From assembly GCA_033557465.1 (NCBI GenBank), contig CM066031.1:1072307640-1072371639 (forward strand): 64,000 nucleotides of DNA, in the 5' to 3' direction. This stretch comes from Ichthyophis bannanicus (Eukaryota > Chordata > Amphibia > Gymnophiona > Ichthyophiidae). Of this stretch, positions 34,560 through 44,100 are shown in pieces (position 1 is the stretch's first letter; each line of letters starts with the position of its first letter). Under the pieces are notes generated by a model, which was given only the letters and a program-made list of their open reading frames with translations, ran no database searches and was not told the origin of the DNA. Position numbers and translations under genes: made by a program.

Positions 34560-34742
34560 CCTCGGTTAAACTTTGGGCAAGCCACTTAACCCTCCTTTGC
34601 CCATGTTCCCTGTAAGTATTAGTGTATGTGTCTCATATCCCCGCGTGTTAAATGTATCCCCCAATTGTGTTGTGACCACTTTGATTGAAGGATAAGGCGG
34701 TATACAAAAACTGTCTAAATAAAAATAAATAAATAAATAAAC
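34560..34742 (+). mobile_element. SINE or L2-type tail inserted in the DIRS 3' region
   Basis: GGGCAAGCCACTTAACCCTCC (34573-34592), then GACCACTTTGATTGAAGGATAAGGCGGTATAC and an AAATAAATAAATAAAT tail. This is the common end of vertebrate L2-mobilised SINEs and L2. Confidence 0.55.
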
Positions 34743-34831
34743 TTTATTGGTTCAGTCAGTTGATCATTGTTGGTAAATCTTTGCAGTTGATTCTTACTTG
34801 TTGCTCCGGTGAGTCTGCTTTGTCAATAGGG

Positions 34832-34889
34832 TACTGGTGACTGGAGGCGGCTCCCGACTGGATATACCAGTGACATCACAAAAGGAGGA
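34832..34889 (-). repeat. Right inverted end of the DIRS element (truncated)
   Basis: Reverse complement of 23498-23555. The outer ~70 bp expected from the left end are missing because the L1-type LINE begins here. Confidence 0.75.
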
Positions 34890-34891
34890 GT

Positions 34892-35912
34892 TGGGGGGGC
34901 GGAGCTAGCCACTGAACAGAATGGACGCCTGAATTTTTGCTCCCGTTGCTGCCCAAGAATCCTGAACATATCCCGGTATTAAATTGAAGTTTGTACCCCC
35001 TACCTACATCAATAACACCGAAATATAGCTGGATGGCATCCCTGAAGCCTGCCCGGCTGGAATTTCCGCAGGGATCCGGCTCAGCAGCGAAACGATCCAA
35101 ACCCGAAGTGGGTTCCCCGCAGAAAATGGCCGCGGGAGAGAAGGAGGGAGTGACTGCCGGTGGCCTACGTGAAGTGCTACAGGAATTGAAATGCGTTAAA
35201 GAAATGATCGCAGCCAATTCTAGTTCACTGAACATGATTCAAGAAGACTTACTGGAGGTAAAAGAGAAACTCCTCACCATCACCACTCGACTTAGTGCAG
35301 TTGAATTACAAACCCAGAAGCATGGCGTTGCATTAGAACAGCTGGGCCCTTTGGTCAAACGAGTCCGGCACATAGAAAGTCAGATTGAAGATCAAAACAA
35401 CCATGCCCGTAGAAATAATATCCGCCTTGTTGGAGTCCCTGAAGGCGCTGAAGGCACCGATCCGATTGGATTTCTGGAAAAAACCATACCGGAGATGCTG
35501 CAGCTTGTCTTTGCAAGGCCTTTTGAACTAGAACGGGCCCATCGAATCCCAACACACAAAGCTGAAAACACACGATACCCACGCCCACTCATAATGAAGG
35601 TACTGAGATACCCACAGGTCCTGCAGATCTTTCAAGCTGCACGGAAAGCCGGATCACTGCAAATCCAGGGACACAAAGTGGCACTCTATCCAGATTTGAG
35701 CAAGCAAACGGTAGATCGGAGAAAAGCGTTGCTGGCCTGTAGACCCATGCTACAAAGTGCACAGGCAAGATACGGGCTATACTACCCAGGAACCATGCGG
35801 GTCACGCTGCATAATGAAACGAGGAATTTTGTTGAAGCTGAAAAACTGAAAACTTTCCTACAAGAAAAATGCGGTATGGAAACCTGAGGTCAATATTCTG
35901 ATCTCTCACACA
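34892..35912 (+). mobile_element. L1/Tx1-type LINE, 5' part only
   Basis: It has an intact-looking start (GGGGGCGGAGCTAGCC) and a complete ORF1, then stops about 25 bp after the ORF1 stop codon where the CpG-rich sequence at 35913 begins. Loss of a LINE 3' end with the 5' end kept is unusual. Interruption by the following insertion explains it better than truncation. Confidence 0.75.
35033..35887 (+). CDS. L1-type ORF1 RNA-binding protein (second family)
   Basis: 284 codons from MASLKPARLEF, open to TGA. It has the same plan as the ORF1 at 25.6 kb: basic N-terminus, coiled coil (about residues 35-125), NNHARRNNIRLVGVPEGAE, FELERAHRIPTHK, and a C-terminal domain with TVDRRKALLACRP and RVTLHNETRNF. 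The two proteins differ at many positions, so they come from different LINE subfamilies. Its ORF2 is absent from the window. Confidence 0.9.
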   Translation: MASLKPARLEFPQGSGSAAKRSKPEVGSPQKMAAGEKEGVTAGGLREVLQELKCVKEMIAANSSSLNMIQEDLLEVKEKLLTITTRLSAVELQTQKHGVALEQLGPLVKRVRHIESQIEDQNNHARRNNIRLVGVPEGAEGTDPIGFLEKTIPEMLQLVFARPFELERAHRIPTHKAENTRYPRPLIMKVLRYPQVLQIFQAARKAGSLQIQGHKVALYPDLSKQTVDRRKALLACRPMLQSAQARYGLYYPGTMRVTLHNETRNFVEAEKLKTFLQEKCGMET

Positions 35913-36240
35913 GGGGCATGTTTACTAAAAACCGCTAATTTGCGCGCCGCAAAATAGCGCACTAAAAGCGGTACTTAAGAGCACTTAAATGGCCCGTAAA
36001 CGTGCGGGTCACCACCGCACGTGTGCGCGTCACACGAACGCGCCCCGCACAAGTACGGGCCCGCAAATGTCCGATAGAGGCGTGGAAAGGCTAACGGAGG
36101 GCGGAGGAAGGCTCCGGAGGGGCGGAGAGACGGGGCTTATGGGCAGGGAAGGGGAGGGGAGAGGCGCCCCGCACATTATCGGGGCTGAAATCGCAAGTAA
36201 AAAATAGCGCGAGTGAAACACTCGCGGTACAGGCCATGTA
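35913..36240. other. CpG-rich left margin with hairpin, candidate transposon end
   Basis: Starts GGGGCATGTTTACTAAAAAC, similar in style to the ends of amphibian Harbinger-type MITEs as I recall them. AAAATAGCGC occurs at 35951-35960 and 36201-36210, each followed by a GCGGTAC a short way on. A perfect 8-bp stem with a 3-nt loop (CGCGAGTG AAA CACTCGCG) lies at 36208-36226. No protein-coding frame is supported. Confidence 0.45.
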
Positions 36241-36737
36241 AAGGGAAGGGAAACCATTTTCGTCAGCAATGTACACCTAAACCGGGGAAACCGTCAAAAC
36301 GTGAGCAGTGTGATACATGTGCACAGCACAAAAGTGCAATTACAAATATCAAATGACCACCACAGAAATAGTACAAAGAGGAGGTCAGCTGGGGAACAGT
36401 GATAGTAAAGGGCAAAACCAAAAAACACACCCAGGAAAGCACCAAACATATAAATGAATTATGGAACGGTCTACGGAGCGGAGACCTTTCCCAACACACA
36501 TTTCCTTGTTACGTACGTTCCCTGTGAGTGGTGTTTATGGTTGCCCATCAATAGCAAGGTTGCCCAGTTTGTTTATATATCAACCCCCGTCTGCGGTGGT
36601 CAGTTCTGGGGCTCAGTTGCACGTTTGTCACCAGACAGGGTGAATGAGCCCACAGTAAAAATGTGCAGAGCAGGGTTTGCGACTCCATCCTGCCAGGTTA
36701 ACTATCTCCAGGGACTGCACTGTCTCTGTGGACACAC
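36241..36737. other. No gene recognised
   Basis: TG/CA-rich interval with short spurious frames only. Confidence 0.5.
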
Positions 36738-36800
36738 TGTGGTGCAGCGGACAGAGCCACTACCTCTAGGACCATAAGGCACAGGATCAAATCCCAGCTG
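36738..36800 (+). repeat. tRNA-like SINE module 1
   Basis: A-box-like TGGTGCAGCGGACAG (36740-36754) and B-box-like GGATCAAATCC (36784-36794), with no CCA or clear cloverleaf. Confidence 0.4.
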
Positions 36801-37189
36801 GGGCCCATGCCAGCCCAGTTCCTATGTTTTACCCACCACTAAACAAAGATAGCACAGACACCCCTGTATTGCAGGGAACATAAGCATGGTGCAAACACCC
36901 ATATTTTGCCCTACCCCGCACACACCCCATAACAATGGGCATTACCCACAGCCCAGTCCCCCACATCCAGTCCCGGAGTGCCACAATGCAATCAGGGCAT
37001 ATGCATTCCCTGAGAGTAGGAATGCCATCATGTTGGCGGACGAGTACAGGTGGTGGAGGGGGCAGTGGCTGCTAGCCACAGAAGACAGTGGCCTAGCCAT
37101 GTGCAGGCTGGCACCGTCCACTGCAACAGACAGGCCCTGTCGGATGTACAGTCATGGACTGCCCAGGGAATCAAGCACATCTGTGGCAA

Positions 37190-37255
37190 CACAGTGGCGC
37201 ACTGCACACAGACAGTGTGTGCAAGAACAGAAGGTCACAGGTTCAAAGCCCTGCC
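37190..37255 (+). repeat. tRNA-like SINE module 2
   Basis: A-box-like AGTGGCGCACTGC and B-box-like GGTTCAAAGCC (37240-37250). Confidence 0.4.
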
Positions 37256-39200
37256 AATCCTCTCCACATATCTTTACCCACAAGTAATCCGTGATAGTAA
37301 GGACAAAACATTATTGCTGGGGACATACGCATTGCTCATACGCCAATTTTACACCCCACTGATCACAGACACCATGATGAGGGGCATTACCTAGAGCAGA
37401 GTCTCACAAATGCAGTCCCAGAGGACCACACACCATTCAGGTTCAATGCTGCCGCCCATACAAATGCCAGTGCTGTATATCTCTGCACCACCCCCATGGC
37501 ATGTAGATGTAGCTAATGCATATTCATGAGGGACAGCAGGAAAACGCGAACAGTGTGTTGCAACCCTGGGCTGGATTTGGGAACCTCAGCCGTAAAGCAG
37601 CAGCCAACAGGGGCAGACACACCCACACCCACACCACACCCACAGGCCCCAATGGCCAATGCCCCCTCGAGAGGCAGGACATCGGGCCCTGTGTGCATCT
37701 CACAATACTAGCATGTGAATACCTTAGCAATGTCACTGTACACCTGGGTATACGGTACACAGCTTCCAAACACTTGCTCTGAGTATTGGCAGATAGATAT
37801 CCCTACGTCACGCACATTCTGCTCCTTGAGCTCCATCATGACAATCTGTCTGTTGACTGCAGTGGGTGCATCAGGTCTGGTCTCTGATAGCGTTTACCAC
37901 CCTGGGGAGTGACTCAAAACAGTATTGCTACCATATCCATGCCTGTACTGTGCCCAGGACTGGTGTGGTGGCTAATGCTGACAAACGCCTCTACAGTAGC
38001 ACAATGCTGGCATACGTGTGGGAGTGTGTGTCTGTCTATACAGTGTGTGTTGGCTGCAAACACCTTCCACAGCCCACACTGCCAGCACTGTTGGCAGTAT
38101 TGGCCTGCCAATGTGCATAATGAGCAGCAAGGTACCATGGGTATAGCTCTGACAGGGCGGGTTGGCCAGGATGCATCTGCACAGGGCAGAGGGCACTGAC
38201 TGGGATAGTGTAGTGGTTGCCCACCACCTACACATACATGGTGGCCTCTGTATGTGCTGCTGGGGTTGCACTCCACCCTGACTGTGCAGTGAAGACAACA
38301 TGGCTAGGCACCCCCATAGTGAATGATAGTATGTCTCCCATGTGATATATATGGGTTTTGTGTCGGGGCCCAGTCAATGACTTAACTGCTGGTGTGCACT
38401 GCCATCCCAGTTCTGGGTGCATGCATTTCCAACAGGACTAACTAGCAGACATATGTCAGCTGGTGTGTGTCCTGATGGAGCGCCGTGCAGTGGCTGATGG
38501 CTTGCTGTAGGCGAAGATCAGATAGTGGTGGGGTGCAACTTAGCATATCAAGGCCTAATGTCTGTCAGATATTGTGTTATGGATGTGTATGGAGTTGCTG
38601 TGACAGCGCTGTAGGGTGTCTCTCCCACAGCAGGACTGGGGTTGATGGTCCACCCTACTGCTACCATTGCAGGGAGGTAGCATGATGATAAGAGACCCTG
38701 CTATCCAACCTGAGGGGGAGAAATGGTGGTAAAGAGCCCACCTAGGTCTCACATAAGGGGTGCCCCTGACTCTGCCCGACAGAGATATCCAAGGTGTCTC
38801 TGCAGAAACAACCTATCTCACAGAGTAATAGTGCTGTGAAGCTCTGGCATGGCCTCATTCTGCCACGGAGGTTGTGGTGGACCTGGTCCTGGGTGCCCCC
38901 ACGCACACTCAGGGTGAGCACAGTACCCGCACAATGTGACGGTGTGTAGCTACTCTGTGCCAGTACAACACCTACTCAGTACACCCTACCAGGCCGAGGT
39001 GATGTGTGGGTGCACATGGACACTCCCACCTACCAAGCTGTGGAGATGCCGGGGTGCATTCTCGATCCTGTGTCTATCTGTGGACAGTTGATTTGCATGT
39101 GCAGTGCATCATGGGTATGGGTGGACTAACCCTATCCTGGCTACCACAACAGACTGTCTGTGTGGTGACATGCAGGCTCTCTGCAGCCAGCCAGGGGCTT
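37256..39200. other. No gene recognised
   Basis: About 1.9 kb of TG/CA-rich sequence. The frames are Cys/His/Val-rich because of base composition and show no family similarity. Nothing else supported. Confidence 0.5.
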
Positions 39201-39204
39201 GCTG

Positions 39205-39275
39205 GCAGCTATAGAGCTGTAGGCCAATGGGTACCTCATTGCCTGTGAAGTCAGAGGTCACGGGTTCAAACCCAC
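39205..39275 (+). repeat. tRNA-like SINE module 3
   Basis: B-box GGGTTCAAACCC at 39262-39273, with tRNA-like sequence from about 39207. Confidence 0.45.
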
Positions 39276-39667
39276 AGTGGTGTAATTTTGTAGGGCGCTG
39301 CACAGGTATTTAACATTTAATGTGCAGATGTTGCTGGCAGCAAATCAACCCACAGCGTACTATACCCACATGGTGCCCTTGAGTGTGGTTGATAGGGCAC
39401 ACAATAGGCCATCTGTTAGTTTAGGTCCATATGAGGTGCACTAGTCTCCATCCGGAGACAAAACATATATGGTGCCCTATAGGGGACATGCAAGGGTGCC
39501 TTGGCAGACAGTGCACTCTAACATGTGCCTCATGAGCTGCCTCATGTCAACATGATGTGCGAGTGCGTTTGGTAGCTGTGCTAAATAAAGGAAAACTAAA
39601 AGCCACCCTACAGCACTACTCACCAAAAACATACTGCCTCAGCCAGCCCTGTGCACTGAGCACTGTG

Positions 39668-39735
39668 AGGGATCAAACCCCTGATCCATGCACCATTGGT
39701 CAGTGTACCCACCATTGTGCTGTGTCCCTGTTACT
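39668..39735 (-). repeat. tRNA-like SINE module 4
   Basis: On the minus strand, CACAATGGTGGGTACACTGACCAATGGTGCA in sections, then GGTTTGATCC. Closely related to module 5. Confidence 0.45.
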
Positions 39736-39979
39736 GTGCTGACACATCAGTACGCCGCCTCATGGCCATCTGCGCGCGGCCCTAAGCTGCTCACAATGAA
39801 GTTTCCCGCACACTGCCGCCCCAAAAAACAGTGCGCCGCTTCATGCCGCCAAGAATGAATAGTGCGCCGCCTGCTGCTGCTCAAAATTAACACTGCTCCG
39901 CCCTATGCCGTGCAAAAGTAAGATGCCCCTCTACCTATTAAAGGTGATGCCTCAGTCAGGCGTTTACGTTGTGCACAAA

Positions 39980-40040
39980 GGGGGTTTGAACACATGGCCC
40001 CTGCACCATTGGTCGGTGTCCCCACCATTGTACCACAGCT
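39980..40040 (-). repeat. tRNA-like SINE module 5
   Basis: On the minus strand, GTGGTACAATGGTGGGGACA (A-box region, 40036 down) and GTGTTCAAACCC (B-box). Confidence 0.5.
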
Positions 40041-40050
40041 CTGTTGATAT

Positions 40051-40709
40051 TGTGGTAGGCGACGGCCTATGATCCATGCTAATTGAACTAAGCAGACAGG
40101 CCTAAGCAGCTTGACCTGAAACTGAGGCCTGTAGTAAGGCCCAGAGGAATGAAAACCCCCCTCAATGATGACACCATAGAATTGAAACTTAACTCAGTTT
40201 AACTGAACATAGCTAAGCAGAAACGAAACTGAGAAAATATAGAAAAACAAGTTTAATTGGTACTGATAAGGTGTGCTATGCTTCTATGGAATTAATTAAC
40301 TCTGCAAAAAGCAAGGTTACAGTGCCCTGCTTCCCATATGTTTTAACAAGCTAAGCGACCTTGGAGGAGAGATGTAACAAGTTAGAGACACTGACCATTG
40401 TAATTGGGACTAGAAGGGGGGCAACCAGGTGCTGAGCCCAGACCAGGGTCCCGATTGGGTAGCCATATCAGTACCGGGACCAATAGATGGGTGAGAGGGG
40501 TTACTTGGACCAATGAAAGGTATGCCTATGTCTAGAATGGAGAAGCACGCTATAAAAGTTGTTGTGTTGCTAGAAACCATTGCGCAGCCATTTTGAAATT
40601 GCTTATTGCTTGAGCCATGTGCACATTAAACTGGCTTTGATCCTTGAAACGACTCCTGGTTTTATTTATTGCATGCTTATCTGCTGCTACATTTCGTGTG
40701 TGTCCAACA
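40051..40709 (+). repeat. Probable solo LTR of an endogenous retrovirus-like element
   Basis: 659 bp starting TGTGGTAGG and ending GTCCAACA. Near its 3' third are two CCAAT boxes (about 40481 and 40510), a TATA box TATAAAAG (40551-40558) and an ATTAAA polyadenylation signal (40625-40630), at spacings usual for U3/R. No primer-binding site or viral gene follows, so it is read as solitary. I could not see a target-site duplication. Confidence 0.5.
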
Positions 40710-41128
40710 GCGCGCCACGTGGCCTTCCGGGCCGCAAATGTGGACCCCGGCCATTAGCGCCTGGCGCACCAGTCAGGCCGCGTTCGACCCCATGTTTTAT
40801 CTCCACGGCCTGAACCCCACACTCCGTATATGGCACAGGCACACCAACGCAGCCCCGCACAATCTCAGGGTGCACTAAACATACTCCATTGGTGCCATGT
40901 GTGACTGCTGAGATCAATGCACATACATATCTCCAACACCCTAACCCTTGGGTGTGCAAGTTGCGTGCATTTCCAATGTATAACATAACATCCACGCAGC
41001 CATGAGGAACGCAATAGCAACACAATGTCTGGAGCGCAGCCATGCGGAGTGCATGTGCGCGAGCCGCAATGCGCAAATGCGGAGGTTGCGTCGTCAGCGT
41101 CGTCACGTCCAGAAGGGCAGAAAACAAA
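40710..41128 (+). promoter_or_regulatory. CpG-rich upstream region of gene A
   Basis: Unusually CpG-rich against its surroundings, with GCATGTGCGCGAG, CAATGCGCAAATGCGG and GCGTCGTCACGTC just before the ATG. These resemble the NRF1-like and CRE-like motifs between gene B and the transposase. No TATA box was seen. A promoter role is inferred. Confidence 0.4.
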
Positions 41129-44100
41129 ATGGCTGCCAGAATGCGCAAACCTGCATTCAGCCACACCGAACTTTGCCACCTGGCCGCATTGGTTGGGCCA
41201 AAGATGGAGAAGCTGTTCCCAGGGGCCGCCAGGGGAAAAAACACAGAAAAGGTCCAGAGGGCCTGGGAGAGAATCAAAAGGCGTTTCAATCGTGTGGCAG
41301 ACAACCAAAGGGAGGTGAGTGCATTGCCACAGGTCATAATTACCATAGACACAGACAGGGTTGTTTGCATCTGTCAATGGTGCTGTGTGTAGGTATTCCA
41401 GATCAGTAAAGTGTAGCTGGGGGACCCACATGCCAAGGTCTATATGTAATGAAAACAACTAAACCATCTAAATTGAGCTTATACTAAATAGTGAAACCAC
41501 CAAACATTCAAAAGAGAGGTCTATATGTAGCACATATGAGTGTTTTGCCATCTACCCAGGTGTTTAGGGACGTAGTCACAAAGGGCATGATGCCATCCTG
41601 GAGTCCTTGCTGCTGCTGTGCTACAAAACACTGTAACACACCTAGCCCATAGAGCTGCCTGGGATGGGTCCAGAGACATCATGTGCAACTGGCCGTGTTC
41701 TGCATCCTCAGGGCTGCACACATTGGCCACCCTCAGGGGGTGTGAAACGTGCATCACATGGTCTGGCAGCCACCCTGGAGCTATGGGGTGTGTGCCAATG
41801 TTGGTCAGGGCAAAACCCCTATCACCAGGACCCTTGAGAGCCCATCAGAGTGGGCCCACCATCACCCTGGAGATATGGGGATGTCTACTAATGTTGTTTA
41901 ACCCATCATCCCTGTCCCCAGGGTAAAACAGAAGCCATCAAAGTACACTCCCACCCACCCTGGAGTTATGGGGATGTCTACTAATGTTGTTTAACCCATC
42001 ATCCCTGTCCCCAGGGGTACAGAGAAGCCATCAAAGTACACTCCCACCCACCCTGGAGTTATGGGGATGTCCACTAATGTTGTTTAACCCATCATCCCTG
42101 TCCCCAGGAGTACAGAGAAGCCTTCAAAGTGGGCCCTCTGTCATCCTGGAGTTATGGGGATGTGTACTAATGTTGTTTAACCCATCATCCCTGTCCCCAG
42201 GAGTACAGAGAAGCCTTCAAAGTGGGCCCTCTGTCATCCTGGAGATATGGGGATGTCTACTAATGTTGTTTAACCCATCATCCCTGTCCCAAGGGGTACA
42301 GAGAAGCCATCAAAGTACACTCCCACCCACCCTGGAGTTATGGGGATGTCTACTAATGTTGTTTAACCCATCATCCCTGTCCCCAGGAGTACAGAGAAGC
42401 CTTCAAAGTGGGCCCTCTGTCATCCTGGAGATATGGGGATGTCTACTAATGTTGTTTAACCCATCATCCCTGTCCCCAGGAGTACAGAGAAGCCTTCAAA
42501 TTGGGCCCTCTGTCATCCTGGAGTTATGGGGATGTGTACTAATGTTGTTTAACCCATCATCCCTGTCCCCAGGAGTACAGAGAAGCCTTCAAAGTGGGCC
42601 CTCTGTCATCCTGGAGATATGGGGATGTCTACTAATGTTGTTTAACCCATCATCCCTGTCCCCAGGGGTACAGAGAAGCCATCAAAGTACACTCCCACCC
42701 ACCCTGGAGTTATGGGGATGTCTACTAATGTTGTTTAACCCATCATCCCTGTCCCCAGGAGTACAGAGAAGCCTTCAAAGTGGGCCCTCTGTCATCCTGG
42801 AGATATGGGGATGTCTACTAATGTTGTTTAACCCATCATCCCTGTCCCCAGGAGTACAGAGAAGCCTTCAAAGTGGGCCCTCTGTCATCCTGGAGTTATG
42901 GGGATGTGTACTAATGTTGTTTAACCCATCATCCCTGTCCCCAGGAGTACAGAGAAGCCTTCAAAGTGGGCCCTCTGTCATCCTGGAGTTATGGGGATGT
43001 GTACTAATGTTGTTTAACCCATCATCCCTGTCCCCAGGAGTACAGAGAAGCCTTCAAAGTGGGCCCTCTGTCATCCTGGAGTTATGGGGATGTCTACTAA
43101 TGTTGTTTAACCCATCATCCCTATCCCCAGGGGTACAAAGAACCCTTCAAAGTACACTCCCACCCACCCTGGAGTTATGGGGATGTCTACTAATGTTGTT
43201 TAACCCATCATCCCTGTCCCCAGGGGTACAGAGAAGCCATCAAAGTACACTCCCACCCACCCTGGAGTTATGGGGATGTCCACTAATGTTGTTTATCCCA
43301 TCATTCCTGTCCCCAGGAGTACAGTGAAGCCTTCAAAGTGGGCCCTCTGTCATCCTGGAGTTATGGGGATGTGTACTAATGTTGTTTAACCCATCATCCC
43401 TGTCCCCAGGAGTACAGAGAAGCCTTCAAAGTGGGCCCTCTGTCATCCTGGAGATGTGGGGATGTCTACTAATGTTGTTTAACCCATCATCCCTGTCCCC
43501 AGGGGTACAGAGAAGCCATCAAAGTACACTCCCACCCACCCTGGAGTTATGGGGATGTCTACTAATGTTGTTTAACCCATCATCCCTGTCCCCAGGAGTA
43601 CAGAGAAGCCTTCAAAGTGGGCCCTCTGTCATCCTGGAGATATGGGGATGTCTACTAATGTTGTTTAACCCATCATCCCTGTCCCCAGGAGTACAGAGAA
43701 GCCTTCAAAGTGGGCCCTCTGTCATCCTGGTGCTATGGGGATGTTCTCTCGATCTGTTTAACCCATCATCCCTGTCCCCAGGAGTACAGAGAAGCCTTCA
43801 AAGTGGGCCCTCTGTCATCCTGGAGATATGGGGATGTCTACTAATGTTGTTTAACCCATCATCCCTGTCCCCAGGGGTACAGAGAAGCCATCAAAGTACA
43901 CTCCCACCCACCCTGGAGTTATGGGGATGTCTACTAATGTTGTTTAACCCATCATCCCTGTCCCCAGGAGTACAGAGAAGCCTTCAAAGTGGGCCCTCTG
44001 TCATCCTGGAGATATGGGGATGTCTACTAATGTTGTTTAACCCATCATCCCTGTCCCCAGGAGTACAGAGAAGCCTTCAAAGTGGGCCCTCTGTCATCCT

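Larger units (their letters stand above)
23425..34891 (+). mobile_element. DIRS-type tyrosine-recombinase retrotransposon, split by a LINE
   Basis: About 6 kb of element remains once the 5.4 kb LINE at 25491-30907 is set aside. Order on the plus strand: left inverted end (23425-23555), GC-rich leader, gag, RT plus RNase H, tyrosine recombinase, internal complementary region (34254-34297), right inverted end (34832-34889). Inverted ends with an internal complementary copy and a recombinase in place of an integrase define the DIRS order. Several premature stops and one changed RT aspartate make it inactive. The right end is cut off at 34891 by a second L1-type LINE. Confidence 0.85.

Noticed and set aside
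37850..38300. Overlapping Cys-rich frames that look like small secreted proteins
   Set aside because: There are open frames on both strands over the same DNA, with no signal peptide and no supporting context. A composition artefact is more likely.
36738..40040. Functional tRNA genes
   Set aside because: Only A- and B-box-like sequences are present. Stems, anticodon loop and terminator do not form a proper tRNA gene.
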